Origin: Sphingobacteriales bacterium
Lineage (GTDB): Bacteria; Bacteroidota; Bacteroidia; Chitinophagales; Chitinophagaceae
Direction: 5' to 3'
NCBI GenBank assembly: GCA_947463665.1
Contig: CANHUD010000117.1
Span: 1-7,316, forward strand
DNA: 7,316 bases
Shown: one piece after another, positions 1-6,697 of the stretch
How the letters are laid out: each line of letters starts with the position of its first letter
Position numbering within the stretch: the first letter of the stretch is position 1
The notes under the pieces: generated by a model
What the model was told of the DNA's origin: nothing
What the model saw: the letters and a program-made list of their open reading frames with translations, nothing else
Database searches by the model: none
Position numbers and translations under genes: made by a program

Positions 1-1
1 A

Positions 2-1351
2 CATATTTATTTCATTGGGATCGGCGGCATCGGAATGAGTGCGCTGGCGAGGTATTTCCGTTCACTGGGAATAGCGGTGAGTGGGTATGACAGAACACGT
101 ACCCCTCTTACGGCAACGCTGGAAGCCGAAGGAATGACCATTCATTACGATGACCAGGTGGAACTGGCTCCGAAAGATGTACAGGCCGTGGTCTATACTC
201 CGGCGATTCCGGCAGATCATAGCGAATTAGGTTATTATCGATCCCATGCGTATCCGGTGCTGAAGCGGAGCGATGTATTGCAGATCATCAGTGCGCATGC
301 CTACAACATCTGTGTGGCCGGTACACATGGAAAGACCACGATCAGCACCATGACGGCTCATTTGCTGCGGGCTTCCGGTTATGGCTGTAATGCCTTTCTG
401 GGCGGCATTTCATCGAACTACCAGACCAATTTCTGGAGTCATGAACGGAATCTCTGTGTGATCGAAGCGGATGAATACGACCGAAGCTTTTTGAAGCTGA
501 GTCCGGACATTGCCATCATTTCTGCGATGGATCCCGATCATCTGGATATATACGGAACTGCCGAAGCGATGGAGGAGTCCTATATTGAATTTGCGAAGAA
601 GATTCGCAATAACGGGCGGTTGTTCATCCGGAAGGGGTTGTCGCAGGAAGCAGCCCTGACAGGGCCGCAGACACGCACGTATTCACTGACTGATCGGGAT
701 GCCGATATCTGTGTACAGGATCTCCGGATTGTGGATGGCTCTTATACATTTGATATCAGAAATGGTGATCAGCAGCTGAATGGGTTAGTATTGAATGTGG
801 GTGGAGCCCATAATGTGGAGAACATGGTAGTGGCGATAGCCGTGGCTATGGAATTGGAAATAGAGGGAGAAAAAATTCGGGAGGCTGTGGCTGCTTACAG
901 CGGTGTAAAGAGACGATTTGAGTATGGAGTTCGGACACAGCAGCGCGTGTACATAGATGATTATGCTCATCATCCGGAGGAGCTGAATGCGTTGATCGGA
1001 AGTGTGCGGCGTTTGTATCCGGAACGCAGGCTGGTAGTGGTGTTTCAGCCGCATCTGTTCAGTAGGACGAACGATTTTGCGGATGGATTTGCGGCGGTGC
1101 TGGACAAAGCGGATGAGGTGTATCTGTTGCCGATTTATCCGGCCAGGGAAAAGCCGATGCCGGGTGTAACGAGTTCACTGATAGCGGATCGGATGAAAGA
1201 TGCACAGGTGCAGATACTGGAAAAAGAGGAGATGCTGGAGCTGCTGGGGCAAAAAGATGAAGAATGGAAAGACGGAGTGGTACTGGTAACGGCAGGGGCC
1301 GGTGATATTGACCGGATGGTAGAACCTTTAAAAACAAGTTGGAATCAATAG
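2..1351 (+). CDS. murC: UDP-N-acetylmuramate--L-alanine ligase (MurC), 5' end cut by window edge
   Basis: Cytoplasmic Mur ligase that joins L-alanine to UDP-MurNAc with ATP, the first peptide-adding step of peptidoglycan synthesis. The frame is open from base 2 and already reads HIYFIGIGGIGMSAL, the MurC N-terminal Rossmann-type motif. The ATG at 35 is therefore internal; the true start lies a few codons upstream, outside the window. About 449 residues are visible, near the usual family length. Motifs in order: ATP-binding GTHGKT (320-337), EADEYDRSF (464-490), the DPDHLD segment (about 530-547), GVKRRFE (902-922), DDYAHHPEEL (about 956-985) with the family's HHP signature, and FQPHLFSRT (1043-1069). 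All three Mur domains are present and no key motif is missing. The TAG stop is separated from ftsQ by one base, so the genes are probably co-transcribed. Unlike E. coli, no ddl lies between murC and ftsQ, as is normal in Bacteroidota. Identification is very secure. Confidence 0.97.
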   Translation, partial: HIYFIGIGGIGMSALARYFRSLGIAVSGYDRTRTPLTATLEAEGMTIHYDDQVELAPKDVQAVVYTPAIPADHSELGYYRSHAYPVLKRSDVLQIISAHAYNICVAGTHGKTTISTMTAHLLRASGYGCNAFLGGISSNYQTNFWSHERNLCVIEADEYDRSFLKLSPDIAIISAMDPDHLDIYGTAEAMEESYIEFAKKIRNNGRLFIRKGLSQEAALTGPQTRTYSLTDRDADICVQDLRIVDGSYTFDIRNGDQQLNGLVLNVGGAHNVENMVVAIAVAMELEIEGEKIREAVAAYSGVKRRFEYGVRTQQRVYIDDYAHHPEELNALIGSVRRLYPERRLVVVFQPHLFSRTNDFADGFAAVLDKADEVYLLPIYPAREKPMPGVTSSLIADRMKDAQVQILEKEEMLELLGQKDEEWKDGVVLVTAGAGDIDRMVEPLKTSWNQ

Positions 1352-1352
1352 C

Positions 1353-2264
1353 ATGTCGGTAAAGCGAAACATACTGAAATGGCTGGGAATTGCTTTCTGG
1401 ATGTCGGTTACGATCGGCACCAGTGTGCTGCTCGTAGCTGCCGTACGTTCGCGCAACGCCCGATTGTGTAAGGATGTGCAGCTTACGATTCATGGCCCGG
1501 CAGACGGATTGTTTTTGAATAAGCAGGAGATTTTGAAGTTATTGACATCCATTGGCGGGCCCCTTACCGGAAGGCCGATGGAGGAGATGGATTTGAACCG
1601 TATGGAAGACAGTCTGCGCAGAATGGTCTGGATCAGCGATGCGCAGATGCATTTCACCAACCACGGTGTATTGCAGGTAAACGTTACCGAACGCGAACCC
1701 ATTGCCCGGATATTTACCCGTACCGGCGCATCGTATTATATCGACTCAACCTTAATCCGCTTACCCCTGAACCACAATTACCTTACACGAAAACCGGTTT
1801 TTACCGGATTTCCTTCTGATCAGCCTGTCTGGCGTGCAGCAGACAGCCTGCTGATGGTACAGGTTCGGGATATGAGTCGTTTCATCCTGCAGGATTCTTT
1901 CTGGATGGCGCAGATCGATCAGGTAGATATTGATGCCGACCGGCAGTTCACGCTGGTTCCCAAAGTAGGCGATCAGCGTATCCTTTTTGGGGACGGGAAG
2001 GATGTGGCCTCAAAGTTCCGGAGGCTGATGCTGTTTTACCGGGAAGTATTACCCAAAACGGGCTGGTTGTATTACGATACTATCCATGTTGGGTATAAAG
2101 GACAGATCGTAGCCACCCGAAGAGATACACGTGCGGGTACCATTGATACAGCAGCTGCCCGAAGGAATCTTGAAGAGATGTTCCATCTGCAGCAGTTACA
2201 GGCTATGAAAGATACCACCTCAGAAACAAACGTTACTACAACAAGATTAAAAGAGCAGCTATGA
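1353..2264 (+). CDS. ftsQ: Cell division protein FtsQ
   Basis: Bitopic inner-membrane divisome protein that in well-studied bacteria recruits and scaffolds FtsB/FtsL and the septal synthases through its periplasmic part. The 303-residue product has a short basic cytoplasmic N-terminus (MSVKRN), one membrane segment at about residues 9-30, then a POTRA-like region (about 42-113) ending in the conserved-looking VTEREPIARIF, followed by the FtsQ beta domain. A C-terminal stretch (about 238-257, containing YDTIHVGYKGQIVATRR) resembles the conserved end of Bacteroidota FtsQ proteins. The last 45 residues are polar and probably disordered. The ATG one base after the murC stop is chosen because it gives the complete membrane anchor; no clear Shine-Dalgarno sequence precedes it, so coupling to murC translation is likely. 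Its stop overlaps the ftsA start by 4 nt. FtsQ sequences diverge strongly, so the call rests on topology and position as much as on residues. Confidence 0.92.
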   Translation: MSVKRNILKWLGIAFWMSVTIGTSVLLVAAVRSRNARLCKDVQLTIHGPADGLFLNKQEILKLLTSIGGPLTGRPMEEMDLNRMEDSLRRMVWISDAQMHFTNHGVLQVNVTEREPIARIFTRTGASYYIDSTLIRLPLNHNYLTRKPVFTGFPSDQPVWRAADSLLMVQVRDMSRFILQDSFWMAQIDQVDIDADRQFTLVPKVGDQRILFGDGKDVASKFRRLMLFYREVLPKTGWLYYDTIHVGYKGQIVATRRDTRAGTIDTAAARRNLEEMFHLQQLQAMKDTTSETNVTTTRLKEQL

Positions 2265-3661
2265 GCCAGCAACAAAACACTAATGTACGGACAAGCGGAC
2301 ACAAGGCAGATGAACAGGCGATTATTGTGGGACTGGATATCGGTACCACGAAGATCGCTGCGATAGCAGGCAGGAGAAATGAGTTTGGAAAGCTGGAGAT
2401 ACTGGGCTTTGGACGTGCCAACAGCAACGGCGTACAGCATGGGATGGTTCTGAATATCGACCAGACCATTCAGGCGATTAAGACCGCACTGGAGAACTGT
2501 TATGCCTCGAATCCCACCCTGGAGATCCGGGAAGTTTATGTAGGCATTGCCGGTCATCACATAAAAAGCCTGCAAACACGCGGGGATATCGTCCGTCACA
2601 ATACAGATGATGAGATCCGGCAGGCGGAGATTGATCAGCTGGTAGCAGATCAGTACAAGACCTATATTCCGGCAGGAGACCAGATCATTGAAGTGATTCC
2701 TCAGGAGTTTACGGTTGATAATTTTCAGAATATACCTAACCCAATCGGATATAGCGGTGTGAAAGTAGGTGCAAATTTTCATATCATTACGGGAGACCGG
2801 AATGCGATCCGCAATATCAACCGAAGTGTGGATCGGGCGGACCTGCGCGTAAAAGATCTGGTTTTACAGCCACTGGCTTCTGCAGCGGCGGTAATGTCGG
2901 AGCAGGACCTGGAGGCAGGTGTAGCCATTCTGGATATAGGAGGTGGAACTACGGATCTGGCGGTATTTTACGAAGGTATTCTGAAGCATACAGCAGTGAT
3001 ACCGTTTGGCGGAGAGAATATAACCAATGACATCAAGACCGGACTGGGCGTATTGAAAGTTCAGGCGGAGGAGATGAAAGTGCAGTTTGGCAGTGCGCTG
3101 GCAGAGTTTTCAAAGGGTAATGCCTTTGTGGTGATTCCCGGATTGAGAGGCCTGCCGCACAAGGAGATCAGTGTTCGGAATTTATCGAACATTATCCAGT
3201 GCCGTATGGAGGAGATCCTTGATTTTGTGAGTTACCATCTGAAGCAGATCGGCCTGGATGGCCGGATGCTGAACGGCGGACTGGTGCTGACAGGCGGAGG
3301 TTCCCAGCTGAAGCATCTGATCCAGCTGGCGGAATATAAGACCGGTCTTGGTGCGCGGATCGGCTATCCTACGGAGCATCTGGCACCCAATCATATCGAG
3401 GAATTATCGAAGCCGATGTATTCCACCTGTATCGGACTGATTCTGAAAGGACTCAATGTTTACGAGAACAGTCTGAATACCATACGTGTGGAAGCGACTG
3501 AGGAACTAGAGCAGGAGGTTAGTATAACCCAAACGGAGGATGTGAGTGTGATAAAGGTGCGTCGGAAGCCCCGTTCGCTGAAAGAGTTCATGGACAGCAT
3601 CAAGGGCGGACTGATTGATATGTTCCATGATGATGGCCAGGATGCCCGTTTTTCCGGATAA
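2261..3661 (+). CDS. ftsA: Cell division protein FtsA, actin-like membrane anchor of the Z-ring
   Basis: Actin-fold ATPase that binds the FtsZ C-terminal peptide and tethers the ring to the cytoplasmic face of the membrane. Of 466 residues, phosphate-1 is GLDIGTTKIAAIAG (24-37), the FtsA-specific 1C/SHS2 domain spans about 84-165, phosphate-2 is ILDIGGGTTDLAVF (223-236), and the adenosine motif is GGLVLTGGGSQL (339-350). Near the C-terminus, residues 439-455 (SLKEFMDSIKGGLIDMF) place L440, F443, M444, I447, L451 and F455 on one helical face, matching the expected membrane-targeting amphipathic helix; here it is followed by 11 further, mostly polar residues. The N-terminus has about 20 polar residues before the first strand. 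ATG 2261 is the only in-frame start before residue 62, and it overlaps the ftsQ stop as ATGA, which implies translational coupling. The protein is about 45 residues longer than E. coli FtsA, mainly at its ends. Nothing is missing or broken. Confidence 0.97.
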   Translation: MSQQQNTNVRTSGHKADEQAIIVGLDIGTTKIAAIAGRRNEFGKLEILGFGRANSNGVQHGMVLNIDQTIQAIKTALENCYASNPTLEIREVYVGIAGHHIKSLQTRGDIVRHNTDDEIRQAEIDQLVADQYKTYIPAGDQIIEVIPQEFTVDNFQNIPNPIGYSGVKVGANFHIITGDRNAIRNINRSVDRADLRVKDLVLQPLASAAAVMSEQDLEAGVAILDIGGGTTDLAVFYEGILKHTAVIPFGGENITNDIKTGLGVLKVQAEEMKVQFGSALAEFSKGNAFVVIPGLRGLPHKEISVRNLSNIIQCRMEEILDFVSYHLKQIGLDGRMLNGGLVLTGGGSQLKHLIQLAEYKTGLGARIGYPTEHLAPNHIEELSKPMYSTCIGLILKGLNVYENSLNTIRVEATEELEQEVSITQTEDVSVIKVRRKPRSLKEFMDSIKGGLIDMFHDDGQDARFSG

Positions 3662-3711
3662 AATCCACCTATATAATACTATAACCCATTCATTCTAAAG
3701 CTGAAAAGACA

Positions 3712-5667
3712 ATGATCCAATTTGAATTACCAAAAGAACAATCGTCCATCATCAAGGTGATAGGTGTGGGCGGCGGCGGCAGCAATGCCGTGAATCACAT
3801 GTTCAGTCAGGACATCGACGGTGTGAACTTTGTGATCTGTAACACCGATGCGCAGGCACTCGCACTGAGCGAGGTGTCTAACAAAATCCAGCTCGGGCCA
3901 CATCTCACGCAGGGACTGGGCGCGGGTGCCAATCCGGAGATTGGCAAGCAGGCCGTTCAGGAGAGCATGGAAGAGATACGAAAGATTCTGGAGGTAAATA
4001 CAAAAATGGTGTTCATCACCGCCGGTATGGGCGGTGGAACCGGTACCGGAGGGGCACCGATCCTGGCACGGATGTGTCAGGAGATGGGCATACTGACTGT
4101 TGGCATCGTAACGACTCCTTTTTCGTATGAGGGGAAGAAGCGCATCCAGCAGGCAGAAGAAGGTATTGCAGAACTGAAGAAATATGTGGATACCCTCCTG
4201 GTGATCAGCAACGATAAGCTGCGTCATCAGTTCGGGAATCTGACGATGAGAGCGGCTTTTTCGAAGGCTGACAATGTACTGGCTACAGCGGCGAAATGTA
4301 TCACCGATGTGATCAGTACTACCGGGCAGATCAACCTGGATTTTGCCGATGTATGCACCGTTATGCGCAATGGTGGTGTGGCGATTCTGGGCTCGGCAGT
4401 AGCCGGAGGGGAAGATCGTGCAAAGCGTGCTATTGAGATGGCGCTGAATTCTCCGCTGCTGAATGATAATGATATTCGCGGGGCGAAATGGATCCTGATC
4501 AACATCAATTCATCGGAAGGGGATAATGAATTCACGATGGATGAGGTGGAAGTGATCCAGAGTTATCTGCTGGCACATGCCGGCTCAGAAGCGAATGTAC
4601 TGGTGGGGATGGGCTTTGATGAGGAGTTGAATGACAATATTGGCATCACGGTGATTGCTACCGGATTTGAACACCGCGATCCTTTTAAAGGCACGATGAT
4701 ACCGGAAGAAATGCCGAATGCAGCAGATCAGAAGATTATGCTGCATCTGGGTGCAGAACCGGAAACAGGCAAACAGGATCCTCCACAGGCGCAGCAGGAG
4801 ACGGCTGCTCCGGAGGCTCGCAGCGAGGACTTAAGGCCCCGGCTGGCGGAAGTTCCTACTGTGCAAACCGTAGTTTCCTCATCGCCGGCAAAAGTGGCTC
4901 CGGTACCGGAACCGATCGAACGATTTGTGCTGGGAGCACCTGCCGTGGAAAAAAAGGAGTTGGCAGAATCGGCTGAAGCACAGCAAATTGAAAAAGATGA
5001 TACCCCCGACATGGGAGGTGTGCGTTTAGTGTTGAAAGATGACACTGCACCGGAAACAGAAATTTTGCTACCTTCATCCCATCCAAAACCCGTTGAACGA
5101 ACAACTGCTACCCAGGAAACGCATCAGATGAGGGAACAATATGCAGATCAGCATAAACGCGCTAGCTCTTCCGGGACGCCGGGAGGATTTTTGGCCAAAC
5201 CATCCAACATCTATGCAGAGGTCCCCGCCGAGCCACGTGCTGAGCGGACAGAACCTCGTGAAAACCTGGTCGAAACCAACATCATCGAAGACCGGCCAGT
5301 CTCCGATATGAAGGTGGTGATCAAAGAATCTGAACAGGCGGGTGGGCCGGACACACCGCGGATACATGCTTTACTTGGCTCAGTCGAGGAGCCTGCAATG
5401 CAGGACGAGGCAGATGACCAGAGACGAAAGGCTGCGGAGAGGTTACATAAATTGCGCAATTTATCGTTCAATCTCAATGCATCCGATCCGAACAGCGAAT
5501 TCGACAGTGTGCCGGCTTACGTCCGCCGAAATCTCGAAATGTACAACAACGCCCACCTGGAATCTGTAGAAAAATTCTACAGTAACTACTCCGTAAAGGG
5601 CGATGACGATAACAAAGGACAAATCAGTGTATTGAATTCTTTCCTGAACGGAAAGAAGCCGGATTAA
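3712..5667 (+). CDS. ftsZ: Cell division GTPase FtsZ with long C-terminal linker
   Basis: Tubulin-like GTPase that polymerises into the cytokinetic ring. The GTPase and polymerisation domains cover residues about 14-322: the glycine-rich VIGVGGGGSNAVNHM (16-30), tubulin signature GGGTGTG (107-113), and T7 loop NLDFAD (208-213) with both catalytic aspartates (D210, D213). The product is 651 residues, far longer than E. coli FtsZ (383), because residues about 323-590 form a low-complexity linker rich in P, A, E and T. It ends with a basic, probably helical segment (about 568-589), a canonical-looking FtsA-binding peptide SVPAYVRRNLEM (599-610), and a further 41 residues ending NSFLNGKKPD. Long linkers and an NSFL-type end are, from memory, usual in Bacteroidota. 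The 50-nt gap after ftsA contains no recognisable promoter or terminator, so ftsZ is probably read from the same transcript. Only A-rich sequence, with no Shine-Dalgarno, precedes the ATG. A strong terminator follows 32 nt after the stop. Confidence 0.98.
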   Translation: MIQFELPKEQSSIIKVIGVGGGGSNAVNHMFSQDIDGVNFVICNTDAQALALSEVSNKIQLGPHLTQGLGAGANPEIGKQAVQESMEEIRKILEVNTKMVFITAGMGGGTGTGGAPILARMCQEMGILTVGIVTTPFSYEGKKRIQQAEEGIAELKKYVDTLLVISNDKLRHQFGNLTMRAAFSKADNVLATAAKCITDVISTTGQINLDFADVCTVMRNGGVAILGSAVAGGEDRAKRAIEMALNSPLLNDNDIRGAKWILININSSEGDNEFTMDEVEVIQSYLLAHAGSEANVLVGMGFDEELNDNIGITVIATGFEHRDPFKGTMIPEEMPNAADQKIMLHLGAEPETGKQDPPQAQQETAAPEARSEDLRPRLAEVPTVQTVVSSSPAKVAPVPEPIERFVLGAPAVEKKELAESAEAQQIEKDDTPDMGGVRLVLKDDTAPETEILLPSSHPKPVERTTATQETHQMREQYADQHKRASSSGTPGGFLAKPSNIYAEVPAEPRAERTEPRENLVETNIIEDRPVSDMKVVIKESEQAGGPDTPRIHALLGSVEEPAMQDEADDQRRKAAERLHKLRNLSFNLNASDPNSEFDSVPAYVRRNLEMYNNAHLESVEKFYSNYSVKGDDDNKGQISVLNSFLNGKKPD

Positions 5668-5699
5668 TTCCTGACGGGTTGTCTTTTTAAACTGCTTTT

Positions 5700-5727
5700 A
5701 ACCTCCTGTTTCCACAGGAGGTTTTTT
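5700..5727 (+). terminator. Intrinsic terminator of the dcw cluster after ftsZ
   Basis: A perfect 10-bp inverted repeat, AACCTCCTGT (5700-5709) with ACAGGAGGTT (5714-5723), encloses the 4-nt loop TTCC and runs into six T residues (5722-5727). It starts 32 nt after the ftsZ stop. On the minus strand the stem is followed by a mixed sequence without a U-tract, so it should act on plus-strand transcripts only. It separates the division genes from the downstream epimerase gene. Confidence 0.93.
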
Positions 5728-5734
5728 ATTTCGC

Positions 5735-5742
5735 TAATTTTG
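5735..5742 (+). promoter_or_regulatory. Bacteroidota -7 promoter element of the epimerase gene
   Basis: TAATTTTG is an exact match to the TAnnTTTG -7 consensus of primary-sigma promoters in Bacteroidota. It ends 4 nt before the ATG at 5747, so transcription would begin at or within a few bases of the start codon, giving a leaderless or nearly leaderless mRNA. The matching -33 element (TTTG) is not clear: the nearest candidate is TTTC at 5709-5712, inside the terminator loop, with one mismatch and slightly wide spacing. The call therefore rests on the -7 box and its position after a terminator. Confidence 0.65.
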
Positions 5743-5746
5743 CAGC

Positions 5747-6697
5747 ATGGCAACAGTAATGATCACCGGAGGCACCGGACTGGTTGGCTCCGCACTCACC
5801 AAGCTCCTCGTTAACAATGGATACAATGTTGTGATTCTGTCCCGTAACCCGTTGAAAACGGCACAGGAACACGAATATGAGGGCCGTATTGGTGCCTTCC
5901 GCAGCTCCGGGAATGTTTATTACTCGCGTTGGGACATCGAAAAGAAATACATCGATCCGGCGGCACTGGCCAATACCGATCACATCATTCACCTGGCCGG
6001 GGCCAGTGTGGCGGAAAAGCGGTGGACAGCCAGCCGGAAAAAAGAAATTCTGGAAAGTAGGACCAGAAGCAGTGAACTGCTGGTAAAAGCATTACGGGAA
6101 CACCCGCATAAAGTCAGGGATCTGATCAGTGCTTCTGCCATCGGCTGGTACGGACCGGATAAAGGAACTCCTTTTGTGGAAACGGATCCTGCCGCTCCGG
6201 GATTTCTCGGCGATACCTGTTTAGCCTGGGAGAACAGCATTTCTCCGGTAGAAGAGCAGGGTATTCGCCTGGTGAAACTCCGGATGGGCATTGTGCTCAG
6301 TCATAAAGGAGGTGCCCTCAAAGAGTTCCGTAAGCCTATGCGTACGGGTGTGGCGGCCATTATGGGCGCCGGCAAACAGGTGGTCAGCTGGATTCATATT
6401 GAGGATTTGTGTCGACTGTTTCTGTATGCTATGGAAGAGCCTGCCATGCGTGGGGTTTATAATGCGGTAGCCCCCGTTCCGGTTAGTAACCGGGAGCTGA
6501 CAATAACGTTATCGGAACACATCACCAAAGGCCGTGCCATCCCAATGAATGTTCCGGAGTTTGTTTTGAAAACTATGCTCGGGGAAATGAGTGTGGAAGT
6601 GCTGAAGAGTGCCACGGTTAGCAGCGAAAAAGTTCAGCAGGCAGGCTTTGAATTCTTTTATCCCACTATTCAAAAAGCGATCCGCGATCTTTACTGA
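5747..6697 (+). CDS. TIGR01777-family NAD(P)-binding epimerase (SDR superfamily, DUF1731 C-terminus)
   Basis: Extended short-chain dehydrogenase/reductase-like protein of the family that includes E. coli YfcH and human SDR39U1; no firm substrate is known for the family. Of 316 residues (usual family length about 300), the N-terminus carries the nucleotide-binding motif TGGTGLVG (7-14). Family-typical segments follow: HLAGASVAEKRWT (82-94), SASAIGWYG (128-136) with the SDR-position tyrosine, WIHIEDL (215-221) and YNAVAP (238-243). The last 50 residues (about 267-316), with LGEMSVEVL and GFEFFYPTIQKAIRDL, match the DUF1731 domain. There is no signal peptide, so it is cytoplasmic. ATG 5747 is the first start after an in-frame TAA at 5735 and places the Rossmann motif at the right distance; ATG 5759 is a less likely alternative. 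It has its own promoter-like -7 box and lies beyond the ftsZ terminator, so it is probably transcribed independently. Its 3' end overlaps the converging gene by 7 bp. The family call is secure and the function is not known. Confidence 0.93.
   Translation: MATVMITGGTGLVGSALTKLLVNNGYNVVILSRNPLKTAQEHEYEGRIGAFRSSGNVYYSRWDIEKKYIDPAALANTDHIIHLAGASVAEKRWTASRKKEILESRTRSSELLVKALREHPHKVRDLISASAIGWYGPDKGTPFVETDPAAPGFLGDTCLAWENSISPVEEQGIRLVKLRMGIVLSHKGGALKEFRKPMRTGVAAIMGAGKQVVSWIHIEDLCRLFLYAMEEPAMRGVYNAVAPVPVSNRELTITLSEHITKGRAIPMNVPEFVLKTMLGEMSVEVLKSATVSSEKVQQAGFEFFYPTIQKAIRDLY

Noticed and set aside
35..37. ATG at 35 as the start of murC
   Set aside because: The frame is open to base 2 and the residues before this ATG (FIGIGGIG) are the conserved MurC nucleotide-binding motif, so the start is upstream of the window.
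2072..2782. Minus-strand open frame of 236 codons opposite ftsQ and ftsA
   Set aside because: It lies wholly antisense to two well-supported genes, spans their junction, and its translation shows no recognisable domain. It is a shadow of the coding frame.
3662..3711. Separate ftsZ promoter in the ftsA-ftsZ gap
   Set aside because: The gap is AT-rich (TATATAATACTATAA) but has no TAnnTTTG or TTTG pair at suitable spacing, so I see no support for a Bacteroidota promoter.
3769..3780. GGC tandem repeat (four units) as a microsatellite
   Set aside because: It encodes the glycine-rich GTP-binding loop of FtsZ and is fully explained by that conserved protein motif.
4728..5045. Minus-strand open frame of 105 codons opposite the FtsZ linker
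   Set aside because: It is Ser- and Ala-rich translation antisense to low-complexity linker sequence, with no start signal or known motif.
6674..6692. Possible hairpin at the end of the epimerase gene (AAAG-ATC / GAT-CTTT) as a bidirectional terminator
   Set aside because: The stem is only 7 bp with a 2-nt bulge and a 3-nt loop, is AT-rich, lies in coding sequence and has no adequate T-run after it.
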